Notes under the pieces: generated by a model
Told to the model about the DNA's origin: nothing
The model's input: the letters and a program-made list of their open reading frames with translations, nothing else
Databases searched by the model: none
Position numbers and translations under genes: made by a program
NCBI RefSeq assembly: GCF_003614885.1
Contig: NZ_QZMS01000007.1
Location: forward strand, 2,170,001-2,234,000
Direction: 5' to 3'
DNA: 64,000 nucleotides
Source: Photobacterium salinisoli
GTDB lineage: Bacteria; Pseudomonadota; Gammaproteobacteria; Enterobacterales; Vibrionaceae
In this document: positions 7,744-18,520 of the stretch, piece by piece
How the letters are laid out: every line of letters begins with the position of its first letter
How positions within the stretch are numbered: the first letter of the stretch is position 1

Positions 7744-8238
7744 ATGACAACAACAGTGAAAAAGGACATGACGCAAACCAAACAATACCCGGGGCTGTTT
7801 CGCCGGATCGGGGCCTGGATTTACGACGCTCTGGTGGTGGCTGCAGTATTAATGCTGGCTGGCGGTCTGGCCATGGCCGTGATCGCTTTACTACTCAGCA
7901 CTGGCTTGCTGAACCTGGGCAACTATGCCGATGCCAGTGAATACCTCACCCGACACCCGGTGGCTGCACCGATATACTCTGTGTATCTGGGCGGGAGCAT
8001 CGTCGCTTTCTTTGGTTATTTCTGGTGTAAAGCGGGCCAGACGCTGGGTATGCGCGCCTGGAAGCTGCGCATTCAGAATACCGATGGTTCAAATATCCGT
8101 TTTACTCAAGCCCTCATCCGCATGGCGACATCGGCCTTTGGGCTGGGCAATTTGCTGGTGCCTTTCAGCCACACTAAACAATCACTGCAGGATTTGATGG
8201 CAGAGTGTGAAATGGTACTGCTGCCAAAACCCAACTGA
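7744..8238 (+). CDS. RDD-family integral membrane protein
   Basis: A 164-residue membrane protein. The N-terminal FRRIGAWIYDALVV contains the Arg and Asp that give the RDD domain its name. Hydrophobic helices lie at about residues 24-50, 75-96 and near 130-145, and a conserved AGQTLGMRAWKLRIQNTDG segment follows the second. RDD proteins are poorly understood; some act in ion transport or compatible-solute exchange. The ATG at 7744 is preceded by GGTGG; an ATG at 7768 is possible. It appears monocistronic and is followed by a strong bidirectional terminator shared with lptG. Confidence 0.88.
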   Translation: MTTTVKKDMTQTKQYPGLFRRIGAWIYDALVVAAVLMLAGGLAMAVIALLLSTGLLNLGNYADASEYLTRHPVAAPIYSVYLGGSIVAFFGYFWCKAGQTLGMRAWKLRIQNTDGSNIRFTQALIRMATSAFGLGNLLVPFSHTKQSLQDLMAECEMVLLPKPN

Positions 8239-8260
8239 TTGACAGATCAAGCACACAAAA

Positions 8261-8283
8261 AAGGCGCCTGAATGGCGCCTTTT
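8261..8283. terminator. Bidirectional terminator between RDD gene and lptG
   Basis: AAGGCGCC and GGCGCCTT arms around a short loop, with A-rich sequence on the left and T-rich on the right, between two converging genes. Confidence 0.85.
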
Positions 8284-8314
8284 GTCTGTCTGTCATCTGA
8301 GCCTGTCACCGGAC

Positions 8315-9385
8315 TCAGAGCTTGCGCCGAAGCAGGTAGAGGGTAATAAACAGGAACACTAAACTTGGCCCCAACGCGCCAATAACAGGGTGTAAACGGT
8401 ACACCATACTCAGCGGGCCAAACACTTCATTAGAAATGTAAAACGCAAACCCGAAGATCACACCGGATAGTACCCGCGCGCCCATAGTCACAGAGCGCAA
8501 CGGACCGAAAACAAAAGACAGCGCCAGCAGCATCATCACGGCGATTGAGAACGGCTGCAGGGCTTTACGCCAGAAAGCCAGCTCGTAGCGGGATGCATCC
8601 TGCTTGGTCTCTTTTAAATACTGCACATAATCGTATACGCCAGAGAGTGCCAGTTCTTCCGGTTTGACTGTGACCACGGCCAATTTATCCGGGGTCAGAC
8701 TGGTCTGCCAGATTTTGGTATCGAAATGGGTATTTTCCTGCTTTTCTTCGCCAATGTGAGTCACAGTGACATCTTTCAGCTCCCAGCCTTTTCCGTCGAG
8801 AAAAGTCGCAGAGCGGGCGAACAAACTGTCTTTCAACACGTCTTTTTCATCAAATTCCCAGATGTTTATCGCGTTGAGGTTGGTTTGCTCATGAATCCTG
8901 CCAATGTAAATAAAGTCGTTATCATCTTTGGCCCAAACCCCGCGCTGTACCGAAAACACATTACCGCCAGAGGTCCAGATCGCCCGTAATTCCCGCGCCG
9001 CTTTCTGCGCCTCCGGCGCTCCCCACTGCCCCAGCACCATCACCAGCAGCATCAGTGGCACCGCGGTTTTCAGTACCGACAGGCCAATGTCCAGCTTGGA
9101 AAAGCCTGCAGCCTGCATAACCACCAGCTCTGAGCTGGATGCCAGTGTCCCCAGACCGATCAGCGCTCCCAACAACACCGCCATCGGGAAGAACATTTCA
9201 ATATCACGTGGCGCGCTGAGCAGCACAAAGAGCAATGCTTTCCAGAGATCGTACGTCCCGTCACCCACTTTACGCAGCTGTTCCACGTATTTGATGATGG
9301 CTGACAGGCCCACCAGGGTCGACAGTGTCAGGGCAGAAGTGGCAATAATGGTACGGCCAATGTACCAATCGAGAATTTTAAACAT
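8315..9385 (-). CDS. lptG: LPS export ABC transporter permease LptG
   Basis: A 356-residue inner-membrane permease of the LptB2FG complex, which extracts lipopolysaccharide and passes it to LptC, LptA and the outer membrane. The N-terminus MFKILDWYIGRTIIATSALT is characteristic. Two N-terminal transmembrane helices plus another near residues 95-125 precede a periplasmic beta-jellyroll (about residues 130-270); three helices close the C-terminus (QPFSIAVMMLLALSFVFGPL onward). Its start codon shares one base with the lptF stop (TGATG), indicating translational coupling. Length matches the family. Confidence 0.97.
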   Translation of the reverse strand: MFKILDWYIGRTIIATSALTLSTLVGLSAIIKYVEQLRKVGDGTYDLWKALLFVLLSAPRDIEMFFPMAVLLGALIGLGTLASSSELVVMQAAGFSKLDIGLSVLKTAVPLMLLVMVLGQWGAPEAQKAARELRAIWTSGGNVFSVQRGVWAKDDNDFIYIGRIHEQTNLNAINIWEFDEKDVLKDSLFARSATFLDGKGWELKDVTVTHIGEEKQENTHFDTKIWQTSLTPDKLAVVTVKPEELALSGVYDYVQYLKETKQDASRYELAFWRKALQPFSIAVMMLLALSFVFGPLRSVTMGARVLSGVIFGFAFYISNEVFGPLSMVYRLHPVIGALGPSLVFLFITLYLLRRKL

Positions 9386-10485
9386 CAGCCGCGTCTCCGG
9401 AATTTGTCTCTGAATTGTCGCATTGGCAGCGAATCCCAGCTATTGAGCCCAATCGCCACTAACAGCATGAGAATATTAATACTCCACAAGCCAACACCGA
9501 CAGGCAGTCCGCCATCTTCCACCGCAGATTTCGCCGCGCTGATAGCCAGAAAATAACAAAGATAGATAAGCACTGCAGGCACCAGTTTGGCAAAGCGCCC
9601 CTGACGCGGATTCACCGCCGACAATGGCACCACCACCATAGTCAGTAACGGAATACAGAGCACCAGGGACATCCGCCACTGAAACTCGGCCTGCGCAGCC
9701 AGCTCTGGCCGCTGCATCAGAGCCAGGGTAGGCAGCGCATCCCAGTCACGGTCTTTTTCTTTGATCGCGCGCTGGCCGATCACTGCCTGATAATTATCAA
9801 AATCCGTAATGGAATAGTCCAGACGGGTTGGCAGCCCCTCATAACGGACGCCGTCCTGCAGATCGAGAACTTGCCGGCCATCTTTGAGCACATCCACAGT
9901 GCCGCTGTTGGCAAACATTACACTGGGACGCAATGTGTCACTGGCGGTTGGTTGCGCCACAAAGACGCGATGCAGTTTGCCGCCCTTGTCGGTAATGTCA
10001 TCAACAAAGACCACGCCTCGGCCATCCGGCGCGCCCTGAAACTGGCCTTTCACCAGCAGATCCAGCCCAGAATCGGCTTCCACCTTTTCCATGACCTGGG
10101 TTTCTTTTTCGGCACTCCAGGGAGCCAGCCACAGCGCATTGAATGCCGCAATTGCCCCTGTGATAATCGCCAGCCACAATGCTGCCCGGATCAGGAAAGT
10201 ATTCCCGATACCGGTTGCATTCATTACCGTGATTTCACTTTCGGCATATAATCGTCCAAAAGTGAGCAGGATCCCAATATATAAACTCAGCGGCAGCATC
10301 AGCATCGCCATCGAGGGCATATAAAGCCCCATCAGGGTCAGGACCAGATCACCAGGAATGGATCCGTCTGTCGCATCAGCCAGAATGCGGATAAACTTCT
10401 GACTGATAAAGATAAGAAACAATACAAAAAGGACCGCGACCTGGCTCTTGATTGTCTCACGTGTCAAATAACGAACAATAATCAC
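9385..10485 (-). CDS. lptF: LPS export ABC transporter permease LptF
   Basis: The 366-residue partner of LptG in the lipopolysaccharide transporter. It starts IIVRYLTRETIKSQVAVLFV as in E. coli LptF, has paired N-terminal helices, a periplasmic domain around residues 130-265 (with the GQFQGAPDGRGVVFVDDI stretch) and three C-terminal helices. The start codon is GTG at 10485, as is common for this gene. It is first in the lptFG operon and divergent from pepA across 193 bases. Confidence 0.97.
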   Translation of the reverse strand: MIIVRYLTRETIKSQVAVLFVLFLIFISQKFIRILADATDGSIPGDLVLTLMGLYMPSMAMLMLPLSLYIGILLTFGRLYAESEITVMNATGIGNTFLIRAALWLAIITGAIAAFNALWLAPWSAEKETQVMEKVEADSGLDLLVKGQFQGAPDGRGVVFVDDITDKGGKLHRVFVAQPTASDTLRPSVMFANSGTVDVLKDGRQVLDLQDGVRYEGLPTRLDYSITDFDNYQAVIGQRAIKEKDRDWDALPTLALMQRPELAAQAEFQWRMSLVLCIPLLTMVVVPLSAVNPRQGRFAKLVPAVLIYLCYFLAISAAKSAVEDGGLPVGVGLWSINILMLLVAIGLNSWDSLPMRQFRDKFRRRG

Positions 10486-10507
10486 GCGTTATATACCCAT
10501 AGAAAAC

Positions 10508-10534
10508 TTGTTTTTTTGCTGGAATCACTATAAT
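10508..10534 (+). promoter_or_regulatory. Candidate pepA promoter
   Basis: A perfect TATAAT at 10529-10534 has TTGTTT at 10508-10513 as a possible -35 with a short 15-base spacer. It lies about 145 bases before the pepA start, in the lptF/pepA divergent region. Confidence 0.4.
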
Positions 10535-10678
10535 TTTCCGGTAAATCAGTTATTTTTTTATCTTTCGGCTAACTGTCAGCCTGCACTTTGATCTTAACCT
10601 GAATTCAAGAACCAACAAGTAAGTGCGGCATTATCTAACATTTAGCCCTAATTGTCTTTATAGGATGTAGGAGTACGC

Positions 10679-12187
10679 ATGGAGTTCAGTGTAAAAAGTG
10701 GTAGCCCCGAGAAACAGCGCAGTGCCTGTATCGTCGTTGGCGTCTTTGAACCACGCCGCCTCTCTCCAATTGCTGAACAACTGGATAAGATCAGCGAGGG
10801 TTACATAAGTTCCCTGCTGCGTCGTGGTGATCTGGAAGGAAAACCTGGCCAGATGCTGTTGCTTCACCATGTCCCGAACGTTCTTTCCGAGCGTGTTCTG
10901 CTCGTTGGCTGTGGTAAAGAGCGTGAGCTGGATGAACGCCAGTACAAACAAATTATTAAGCAAACTATTAGCACGCTGAATGAAACCGGGTCAATGGAAG
11001 CCGTCTGCTTCCTGACTGAACTGCACGTTAAAGGCCGTGATACTTACTGGAAAGTCCGTCAGGCCGTTGAGACCACCAAAGACAGTCTATACACCTTTAA
11101 CCAGTTCAAGAGCACCAAGCCGGAAACCCGCCGCCCGCTGCGCAAGCTGGTGTTCAATGTACCGACACGCCGCGAGCTGTCACTGGGTGAGCGCGCGATC
11201 AGCCATGGTCTGGCCATCGCCTCCGGTGTCCGCGCGGCGAAAGATTTGGGTAATATGCCGCCCAACGTGGCTAACCCAGCCTACCTGGCCTCTCAGGCCC
11301 GCCGACTGGCTGATGACTTCGACACCGTCAGCACCAAGATCATTGGCGAGCAGGAAATGAAAGAGCTGGGCATGACCTCGTATCTGGCCGTGGGCCAGGG
11401 CTCTAAAAATGAAGCCATGATGTCGATCATTGAGTACAAAGGTCACCCGGATCCGAATGCCAAGCCGTTGGTGCTGGTCGGTAAAGGGTTGACGTTTGAC
11501 TCAGGCGGTATTTCCATCAAGCCGTCAGCCAATATGGACGAAATGAAATACGACATGTGCGGCGCGGCTACCGTATTCGGTGCAATGCGCTCACTGGCGA
11601 AACTGAATCTGCCCATCAATGTGATCGGCGTGCTGGCAGGCTGTGAAAACATGCCGGGTGGTAATGCGTACCGTCCGGGTGACATTCTGACCACTATGTC
11701 AGGGCAAACCGTGGAAGTGCTCAACACCGACGCCGAAGGTCGCCTGGTATTGTGTGACGCGCTGACTTACGTTGAGCGCTTTGAGCCTGAGTGCGTGATT
11801 GACGTCGCCACCCTGACCGGTGCCTGTGTGGTGGCTTTGGGCAATCACATCAGTGGCCTGATGGCTAACCATAACCCGCTGGCGCATGAGCTGGTCAACG
11901 CCTCTGAGCAGGCTGGTGACCGTGCATGGCGTCTGCCAATGAACGATGAATACCAGGAACAGCTGGCGAGTCCGTTTGCAGATCTGGCCAACATAGGCAC
12001 ACCGGGCGCGGGTACCATTACCGCAGGTTGCTTCCTGTCGCGCTTCACCAAGAAGTATAACTGGGCGCACCTCGACATCGCCGGGACGGCCTGGACAGGC
12101 GGCAAAAACAAAGGCGCCACCGGACGTCCGGTACCTTTGCTGGTCCAGTTCCTGCTCAACCGGGCCGGGCTGGAAAACCTCGATTAA
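10679..12187 (+). CDS. pepA: Leucyl (cytosol) aminopeptidase PepA
   Basis: A 502-residue M17 aminopeptidase, which releases N-terminal residues from peptides as a cytoplasmic two-metal hexamer. In E. coli PepA is also a DNA-binding accessory factor in Xer recombination and carAB regulation. Metal and active-site segments are visible: [15 protein letters not shown] near residue 265, and NTDAEGRL near residue 349. The N-terminal macrodomain-like part covers residues 1-160. AGGAG precedes the ATG. It is divergent from lptF, the usual arrangement in gamma-proteobacteria, and is followed by holC. Confidence 0.97.
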   Translation: MEFSVKSGSPEKQRSACIVVGVFEPRRLSPIAEQLDKISEGYISSLLRRGDLEGKPGQMLLLHHVPNVLSERVLLVGCGKERELDERQYKQIIKQTISTLNETGSMEAVCFLTELHVKGRDTYWKVRQAVETTKDSLYTFNQFKSTKPETRRPLRKLVFNVPTRRELSLGERAISHGLAIASGVRAAKDLGNMPPNVANPAYLASQARRLADDFDTVSTKIIGEQEMKELGMTSYLAVGQGSKNEAMMSIIEYKGHPDPNAKPLVLVGKGLTFDSGGISIKPSANMDEMKYDMCGAATVFGAMRSLAKLNLPINVIGVLAGCENMPGGNAYRPGDILTTMSGQTVEVLNTDAEGRLVLCDALTYVERFEPECVIDVATLTGACVVALGNHISGLMANHNPLAHELVNASEQAGDRAWRLPMNDEYQEQLASPFADLANIGTPGAGTITAGCFLSRFTKKYNWAHLDIAGTAWTGGKNKGATGRPVPLLVQFLLNRAGLENLD

Positions 12188-12200
12188 CCATCATCGACAG

Positions 12201-12223
12201 AGGGGCCAGCCGGCCCCTTTTTT
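12201..12223 (+). terminator. Hairpin between pepA and holC
   Basis: AGGGGCC and GGCCCCT arms around AGCC followed by six Ts, 13 bases after pepA. It is strong enough to reduce read-through into holC, which starts 14 bases later. Confidence 0.8.
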
Positions 12224-12236
12224 CGGATAAAGCATT

Positions 12237-12677
12237 ATGAGCCATGCTACCTTTTATATCATTGACGACGCCGCACCAGAGGCGAGGCTGAAACTGGCCG
12301 GTCAGCAAGCAGCATGGTGGTATCAGCAAGGCCAGTCTGTATTTCTGCTGGCGGAAACCCGTGAGCAGGCCGAATGGCTGGACGAATACCTCTGGCAGCA
12401 AGATCCCGACAACTTCGTGCCCCACAACCTGATTGGAGAAGGCCCCAGACAGGGCTCTCCGGTTGAAATCGGCTGGCCCGGCCTGCGACACAGCGGTCGC
12501 CGGGCAATACTGATCAATCTCAGTCAGGATGCACCAAATTTTGCCGTGACCTTTGCACAAGTGGTAGACTTCGTGCCTTGCGATGAAAAACTCAAGCAGC
12601 AGGCCCGCGAACGCTATAAAGCGTACCGGTTGGCAGGCATTCAATTGCAGACCACACCTGCGCCTGAATCGCCCTAA
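12237..12677 (+). CDS. holC: DNA polymerase III chi subunit HolC
   Basis: A 146-residue chi subunit of the clamp-loader complex, which contacts single-strand binding protein and psi (HolD). The N-terminus [15 protein letters not shown], the central [19 protein letters not shown] with DNFVPHNL, and the later [14 protein letters not shown] and [20 protein letters not shown] segments are family hallmarks. The position between pepA and valS is conserved in gamma-proteobacteria. The start is close behind the pepA terminator. Confidence 0.96.
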   Translation: MSHATFYIIDDAAPEARLKLAGQQAAWWYQQGQSVFLLAETREQAEWLDEYLWQQDPDNFVPHNLIGEGPRQGSPVEIGWPGLRHSGRRAILINLSQDAPNFAVTFAQVVDFVPCDEKLKQQARERYKAYRLAGIQLQTTPAPESP

Positions 12678-12703
12678 TTCCACCTAGATCCATCAAGAGC
12701 GCT

Positions 12704-15565
12704 ATGGAAAAGACATACAACCCACAATCGATTGAACAAGCGCTGTACAAGCGCTGGGAAGAGGCAGGTTACTTCAAGCCTCACGGTGACACGACGAAAG
12801 ATGCTTACAGCATCATGATCCCACCGCCAAACGTCACGGGCAGCCTGCACATGGGCCACGCATTCCAGGATTCCATCATGGATACCCTGATCCGCTGTGA
12901 GCGCATGAAAGGGAAAAACACCCTGTGGCAGGTCGGTACTGACCACGCGGGTATCGCGACTCAGATGGTTGTGGAGCGTAAGATCGCCGCAGAAGAAGGC
13001 AAAACCAAGCACGATTACGGTCGTGATGCCTTCATCGATAAGATCTGGGAATGGAAAGGCGAATCCGGCGGCAACATCACCAAGCAGCTGCGCCGTCTGG
13101 GCGCCTCTGTAGACTGGGATCGCGAACGTTTCACTATGGACGAAGGTCTCTCTAACGCTGTGCGTGAAGTCTTCGTTCGTCTGTATGAAGACGATCTGAT
13201 CTACCGTGGCAAGCGCCTGGTCAACTGGGATCCTAAACTGCACACCGCCATTTCTGATCTGGAAGTTGAGAACAAAGACAAGAAGGGCCACATGTGGCAC
13301 TTCCGCTACCCGCTGGCCGACGGTGTCAAAACCGCAGACGGTAAAGACTACATAGTCGTTGCCACTACCCGCCCTGAAACCATGCTGGGTGATACCGGCG
13401 TGGCGGTGAACCCGGAAGACCCGCGTTACCAGGATCTGATCGGCAAACACATTCTGCTGCCTATCGTGAATCGTCGCATTCCTATCGTGGGTGACGAGCA
13501 CGCTGACATGGAAAAAGGCACAGGTTGTGTGAAGATCACCCCGGCACACGATTTTAACGACTACGAAGTCGGTAAACGTCACAGCCTGCCGATGATCAAC
13601 ATCCTGACCTTCGATGCCAACATCCGCAACGAAGCGGAAGTATTTAACAGCAACGGTGAACCCACAGATGCCTACAGCACCGACATTCCGGCTGCCTACC
13701 AGGGCATGGAACGATTCGAAGCACGTAAAGCCATCGTGGCCGAATTCGATCAGCTGGGTCTGCTGGATGAAATCAAAGATCACGACCTGACCGTCCCTTA
13801 TGGCGACCGTGGCGGCGTGGTGATAGAGCCAATGCTGACCGACCAATGGTACGTGCGTACCGCCCCGCTGGCTGCACCGGCGGTGAAAGCGGTTGAAGAC
13901 GGCGATATCAAATTCGTGCCTAAGCAGTACGAGAACATGTACTTCTCCTGGATGCGTGATGTGCAGGACTGGTGTATTTCCCGTCAGCTGTGGTGGGGCC
14001 ACCGCATCCCGGCCTGGTACGACAACGATGGCAAAGTCTATGTGGGCCGCACCGAAGAAGAAGTCCGTGAAAAATACAGCCTGGCGCCTGTCGTGGTACT
14101 GAAACAAGACGACGACGTGCTGGACACCTGGTTCTCCTCGGCGCTGTGGACCTTTGGCACCCAGGGCTGGCCTGAGCAGACTGACGACCTGAAAGTCTTC
14201 CACCCGTCAGATGTACTGGTGACAGGTTTCGACATCATCTTCTTCTGGGTTGCCCGCATGATCATGATGACCATGCACTTCTGCAAAGACGAAGACGGCA
14301 AAGCACAGGTCCCGTTCAAAACCGTTTATGTCACCGGCCTGATCCGCGACGAAAACGGCGACAAGATGTCGAAGTCAAAAGGGAACGTGCTGGATCCGAT
14401 CGACATGATCGACGGTATCGATCTGGAGTCTCTGGTACAGAAACGTACCGGCAACATGATGCAGCCGCAACTGGCAGCGAAGATCGAAAAAAATACCCGC
14501 AAGACGTTCGAAAACGGCATTGAACCTTACGGCACCGATGCCCTGCGTTTCACCCTGGCTGCCATGGCGTCTACCGGCCGTGACATCAACTGGGACATGA
14601 AACGTCTGGAAGGTTACCGTAACTTCTGTAATAAACTGTGGAACGCCAGCCGCTACGTGCTGATGAACACCGAAGATCAGGATTGCGGTTTTGCTGAAGG
14701 CGCCGAGCTGGAATACTCACTGGCAGACAAGTGGATCGAGTCGCAGTTCGAGCTGGCCGCGAAAGAGTTTAATGCCCACATTGACAACTTCCGTCTGGAC
14801 ATGGCCGCCAACACGATTTACGAGTTCATCTGGAACCAGTTCTGTGACTGGTATCTGGAGCTGACCAAGCCAGTGCTGTGGAAAGGCAGCGAAGCGCAGC
14901 AGCGTGCAACCCGTCGTACCCTGATCACGGTGCTGGAGAAGACCCTGCGTCTGGCCCACCCTGTGATCCCGTACATCACGGAAACCATCTGGCAGAGCGT
15001 CAAACCACTGGTGAAAGGTGTTGAAGGCGACACCATCATGACTCAGGCACTGCCTCAGTATGATGATGCCAACTTCAATGCGGACGCCCTGGCTGACATT
15101 GAGTGGGTGAAGCAATTCATCACCAGCATCCGTAACCTGCGTGCCGAGTACGACATCGCACCAAGCAAAGGCCTGGATGTGATGCTCAAAGCTGCCGATG
15201 ACAAAGAGGCGGCCCGCCTGCAGCAAAACCAGGCCGTTCTGGTGGCGCTGGCGAAACTGGACAGTCTGCGTGTACTGGCAGCGGGTGAAGAAACTCCAGC
15301 CTGCGCCACCGCGCTGGTTGGTAAGTCTACCCTGATGATCCCGATGGCTGGCCTGATCGACAAAGATGCCGAGCTGGCGCGTCTGGACAAAGAAATGGCC
15401 AAGACACAGGGTGAAATCAAGCGCATCGCAGGCAAACTGGGCAATGAAGGCTTCGTGGCAAAAGCCCCGGAAGCCGTCGTGGCCAAAGAGCGCGAGAAGC
15501 TGGAAGGTTACAAAGAAACCCTGATCAAACTGGAAGAGCAGAAAGCGACCATCGCGGCGCTGTAA
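12704..15565 (+). CDS. valS: Valyl-tRNA synthetase
   Basis: A 953-residue class I aminoacyl-tRNA synthetase that charges tRNA-Val and edits threonine mischarging. The HIGH-type motif is [12 protein letters not shown] near residue 43 and the KMSKS motif is KMSKSKGN near 554. The CP1 editing domain lies between ([17 protein letters not shown] near 222). The anticodon-binding domain and a C-terminal coiled coil (about 885-950, Lys/Glu rich) complete it. It overlaps no neighbour, starts 26 bases after holC, and ends before a strong terminator. Confidence 0.98.
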   Translation: MEKTYNPQSIEQALYKRWEEAGYFKPHGDTTKDAYSIMIPPPNVTGSLHMGHAFQDSIMDTLIRCERMKGKNTLWQVGTDHAGIATQMVVERKIAAEEGKTKHDYGRDAFIDKIWEWKGESGGNITKQLRRLGASVDWDRERFTMDEGLSNAVREVFVRLYEDDLIYRGKRLVNWDPKLHTAISDLEVENKDKKGHMWHFRYPLADGVKTADGKDYIVVATTRPETMLGDTGVAVNPEDPRYQDLIGKHILLPIVNRRIPIVGDEHADMEKGTGCVKITPAHDFNDYEVGKRHSLPMINILTFDANIRNEAEVFNSNGEPTDAYSTDIPAAYQGMERFEARKAIVAEFDQLGLLDEIKDHDLTVPYGDRGGVVIEPMLTDQWYVRTAPLAAPAVKAVEDGDIKFVPKQYENMYFSWMRDVQDWCISRQLWWGHRIPAWYDNDGKVYVGRTEEEVREKYSLAPVVVLKQDDDVLDTWFSSALWTFGTQGWPEQTDDLKVFHPSDVLVTGFDIIFFWVARMIMMTMHFCKDEDGKAQVPFKTVYVTGLIRDENGDKMSKSKGNVLDPIDMIDGIDLESLVQKRTGNMMQPQLAAKIEKNTRKTFENGIEPYGTDALRFTLAAMASTGRDINWDMKRLEGYRNFCNKLWNASRYVLMNTEDQDCGFAEGAELEYSLADKWIESQFELAAKEFNAHIDNFRLDMAANTIYEFIWNQFCDWYLELTKPVLWKGSEAQQRATRRTLITVLEKTLRLAHPVIPYITETIWQSVKPLVKGVEGDTIMTQALPQYDDANFNADALADIEWVKQFITSIRNLRAEYDIAPSKGLDVMLKAADDKEAARLQQNQAVLVALAKLDSLRVLAAGEETPACATALVGKSTLMIPMAGLIDKDAELARLDKEMAKTQGEIKRIAGKLGNEGFVAKAPEAVVAKEREKLEGYKETLIKLEEQKATIAAL

Positions 15566-15590
15566 GCGATGTCCGTTTGCTCAGACAAAA

Positions 15591-15620
15591 AAAAAAGCGA
15601 CCGATACCGGTCGCTTTTTT
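15591..15620. terminator. Bidirectional terminator after valS
   Basis: AAAAAAGCGACCG and CGGTCGCTTTTTT arms around ATA, flanked by A- and T-runs, serve valS and the converging M48 protease gene. Confidence 0.9.
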
Positions 15621-15665
15621 ATGCCACAATTTTAAGCCAAATCTCCGACCTGAATCGGATGGATA

Positions 15666-16667
15666 CTATTTCAAGGCCTGAATCCGTTGCTCCAGTTCGG
15701 GGTGACTTTGCAGCCATTCGGGTAACTCGCTGTCGCCATAGTGTTCCATAAAACGGTTAAACATGGCGGCCATCGGTTCTGTGGTGCCATAGTTTTTCAG
15801 CATCTGCTCGGCCGCAAACTGGTCCGCTTCACGCTCGGCATCCCGGGAATATCCGCTGGAAGCAACGAATACCCCAGTACTGGTCAGCATATCCGCCATT
15901 CCAGAGCTGTCACCGACAATCAGTGCCGTGGCCACAGAAATCAGCGCCGATTGCACCACAGACTCCATCACATGCTGATGATACACATGCCCGACTTCAT
16001 GCAGCAAAATACTGTCCAGTTCGGCAGATGTGGTAGCCATTTCCACCAGCGAATCCAGCACGACTACAGTACCATCGCTCAGGGCAAACGCATTCGGGCC
16101 ATAGGGCCAGGAGCGAAACACTATGTTAAGCTCAAAAGGCAGCGGCGGCAGGTTGTCCTGCAATAAGGCAAACCTGTCCTGTATCTGCCACTGCTCCTGA
16201 GCCTCAAGCTGAGAAGGCGACAGCATATGCTCGTCCAGCGTCTCCAGGACATGCTCGCCCAAATACACAGGCACGGCCTGCGGCAGCAAACGCGTGAGCG
16301 CATGACTGGCCGCCGGAATACCGTAGCGGTAAACACTCAGCCCCAATACCACAACCAGTGCCACGCTGGCCACGATTGCCAGCCAGTTTCGCTCCAGCCG
16401 GTGTACCCAGCGTTGCGGTTGAAGCGTATTGTGGCTAACCCACTCAGCCAGCTCATTATCCTGAACCGCTTTAAACTGCCAGCCATCAGCAAAACCAATG
16501 CTGGCAGGCAAGACGCCCAATGGCGGCGATATCTCCAGCTCGGCCACGGAAGCTATGATGACATGCTCGCCGCAGCGCAATGTCACCTGACCCGTCTGAC
16601 TGCAGTCGAGCTCAGCTTCTCGCCGCTCAGAGCTGAGCGGCGGGTGGCAGAAGCCTTTGATGATCAT
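15666..16667 (-). CDS. Membrane-anchored M48 zinc metalloprotease
   Basis: A 333-residue peptidase of the M48 (HtpX/Oma1/BepA) superfamily. The catalytic motif HEVGH is near residue 222, and the third zinc ligand is probably the Glu in DAEREADQFA near 284. A cytosolic N-terminal region of about 90 residues precedes one transmembrane helix (LAIVASVALVVVLGLSVYRY, about 95-114), so the protease domain is predicted in the periplasm. The start ATG overlaps the stop of the DUF898 gene by four bases (ATGA), so the two are translationally coupled and probably act together, perhaps in envelope quality control (inference). Confidence 0.9.
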   Translation of the reverse strand: MIIKGFCHPPLSSERREAELDCSQTGQVTLRCGEHVIIASVAELEISPPLGVLPASIGFADGWQFKAVQDNELAEWVSHNTLQPQRWVHRLERNWLAIVASVALVVVLGLSVYRYGIPAASHALTRLLPQAVPVYLGEHVLETLDEHMLSPSQLEAQEQWQIQDRFALLQDNLPPLPFELNIVFRSWPYGPNAFALSDGTVVVLDSLVEMATTSAELDSILLHEVGHVYHQHVMESVVQSALISVATALIVGDSSGMADMLTSTGVFVASSGYSRDAEREADQFAAEQMLKNYGTTEPMAAMFNRFMEHYGDSELPEWLQSHPELEQRIQALK

Positions 16668-17815
16668 CCAATACCCACTCCGATATCAAAGGCCTGAGCC
16701 ACTTCGTCAGCAATAGCCGCACTGCCTTCGAAGGCCTCTCCCGTCACGTTGAGCAGAGACAAATCACCGATAACAGCCGTGTTATCGGCGAGGTAACGCT
16801 GGGTACGCACCATTGCCCAGGGACGAGCCAGCCCCAGTGTCACCAGCTGCATCAGGATATTCGACACAATCAGCCAGACAAACGCAGGGGTTCGCAGCGA
16901 AGAGGAAAAGCCATACTCTGGCTCACCGGCCGCTTTCAGCTGAGCAAAGGTGTAATTGCGGGTGCGGGCTTTCACAAATGCCGATACGGCAACCATCACC
17001 AGCAACATACCTGAGTAGACGATAAATATTGCCAGGAAAGGCCAGAGTGCACCGCCTTGCAGATTATCAAGCTGTCCGCTGGCAATCGATGACACTGCCC
17101 CCACGCCAGCCACCAGCACAAACAAGCCAATCAGCGCCACAAACAACCCCAACCCGAGCAAAGACGCCAGCACTGTGGTTTTCACAAAAAAACCTGTGCC
17201 TATCTCGGCACTGAACTGACGATCACCATACTGGTAGCCATTGGCAAAATAGCGGGTGATGGCGGCCGTGATATTGGCAAACACATACAGATATGCCGCA
17301 ACAGACAGGAACACAAACAGCCCGCCGGCAACGAGCGATTTTTCAAACACCATCGCAGTGATCACAAACAGGATCACCAGCGGGATCATGGAAACCAAAC
17401 CACACCCCAGCATGGCCCAATACGCGCCTTTCACCGAGCCGTTAAAGTTAAAGCGCACATTACGGTAGCTGCTCATGCGGGCATCAAAACGGGCATTATT
17501 GCGGGCCAGCAATGGATACACGCCCAAAAAAGCCAGCATCAGTACAAGGGAGAAAAGCGGCATGAAATGGCTGGCGGTAAACCACACCAGCACACAAACA
17601 GCGGCAATGACACGGCCAATCAGGATCTGCTTCGGGGTCGCATGATAATCAAATCGATCCCCGGCCAGCTCAGTGTTACCGTAAAAATATTTCTTGGTGC
17701 GGACTTTCGCCCAGGCAGAATAAATCCCAAGTGTGACGACAGAGAGCAGAATATTCACGATCCAGATACCGAAAAATTCGCCTCCCTGGCCGTGAAACCT
17801 AACCTTGTTTTCCAT
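16664..17815 (-). CDS. DUF898 (YjgN-like) multi-pass membrane protein
   Basis: A 383-residue integral membrane protein of the YjgN/DUF898 family. It starts with VRFHGQGGEFFGIWIVNILL and LGIYSAWAKVRTKKYFYGNT, both diagnostic. This half-unit recurs near the C-terminus (FVWLIVSNILMQLVTLGLAR, then PWAMVRTQRY), showing an internal duplication. About eight hydrophobic helices are visible. Function is unknown. It is coupled to the downstream M48 protease, an association I believe is common for this family, and a divergent paralogue lies about 2 kb away at 19573. Confidence 0.9.
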   Translation of the reverse strand: MENKVRFHGQGGEFFGIWIVNILLSVVTLGIYSAWAKVRTKKYFYGNTELAGDRFDYHATPKQILIGRVIAAVCVLVWFTASHFMPLFSLVLMLAFLGVYPLLARNNARFDARMSSYRNVRFNFNGSVKGAYWAMLGCGLVSMIPLVILFVITAMVFEKSLVAGGLFVFLSVAAYLYVFANITAAITRYFANGYQYGDRQFSAEIGTGFFVKTTVLASLLGLGLFVALIGLFVLVAGVGAVSSIASGQLDNLQGGALWPFLAIFIVYSGMLLVMVAVSAFVKARTRNYTFAQLKAAGEPEYGFSSSLRTPAFVWLIVSNILMQLVTLGLARPWAMVRTQRYLADNTAVIGDLSLLNVTGEAFEGSAAIADEVAQAFDIGVGIG

Positions 17816-18095
17816 TGTTTTGTCCTAAGTCTTCGCAAAAAATGTGAGAAATCCAGCCCCATTGCTGGAAAAAGTGTGTATTCAATATAAACCAACCAAA
17901 TGCAACTGACAGCATAAAGTTATTGCTCACTGTTTGGTTCTGTAACAGTGCTCTTAATCATAAAGCGACGATAAGTCATTATTCATGTTTATTAATATCA
18001 AACCATAGGATTTATCTATTGGTTGGATAGAATCAAACGCTTTTACTGATTGTCTGCTAACCCCCATACTGAGAACATCAACAGAGGGTTTTACC

Positions 18096-18509
18096 ATGAA
18101 AAAGACACTCAGCTTTGCTGCCATTCACTTTACCGTAGCCTTCAGTATTGCCTACTTACTGACGGGTGATATTATCCTGGGCAGCTTGATCGCCATGATT
18201 GAGCCTATGGTCAACACGGTAGCTTTTTATTTTCATGAGAAAGCCTGGCAATGGCCGGTACTGAAACAGTCCCGCTTTGGCAAACCTGCTAATAAAACCG
18301 TGAGTTTTGCGGTGATCCACTTCAGTGTGGCCTTCAGTGTGGCGTACTTGCTGAGCGGCAGCTGGATGGTAGGTGGCGTGATGGCACTGATTGAACCGTC
18401 GATCAATACGCTGGCTTATCTGGCACATGAAACTGTCTGGCAACGCAAGGAGCAAAGCCAGCACAAAACCGCTGTATTATCCTGCCAGCATCACTCGATC
18501 ATCCATTAA
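18096..18509 (+). CDS. Tandem DUF2061 membrane protein
   Basis: A 137-residue protein built from two copies of a DUF2061 unit. Residues about 6-50 (FAAIHFTVAFSIAYLLTGD, then MIEPMVNTVAFYFHEKAW) repeat at about 70-115 (FAVIHFSVAFSVAYLLSGS, then LIEPSINTLAYLAHETVW). Each unit has two hydrophobic helices and the conserved IEPxxNTxxxxxHExxW motif. Function is unknown. AGAGGG lies upstream of the ATG. The C-terminal 20 residues are His/Gln/Ser rich. The 280-base region before it (17816-18095) is the divergent promoter region shared with the DUF898 gene; I see no other gene there. Confidence 0.85.
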   Translation: MKKTLSFAAIHFTVAFSIAYLLTGDIILGSLIAMIEPMVNTVAFYFHEKAWQWPVLKQSRFGKPANKTVSFAVIHFSVAFSVAYLLSGSWMVGGVMALIEPSINTLAYLAHETVWQRKEQSQHKTAVLSCQHHSIIH

Positions 18510-18520
18510 CTTGCTTCCTG

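Noticed and set aside
12674..14203. 509-codon minus-strand ORF inside valS
   Set aside because: It is the antisense shadow of a well-conserved valyl-tRNA synthetase gene; codon bias of valS creates the open frame.
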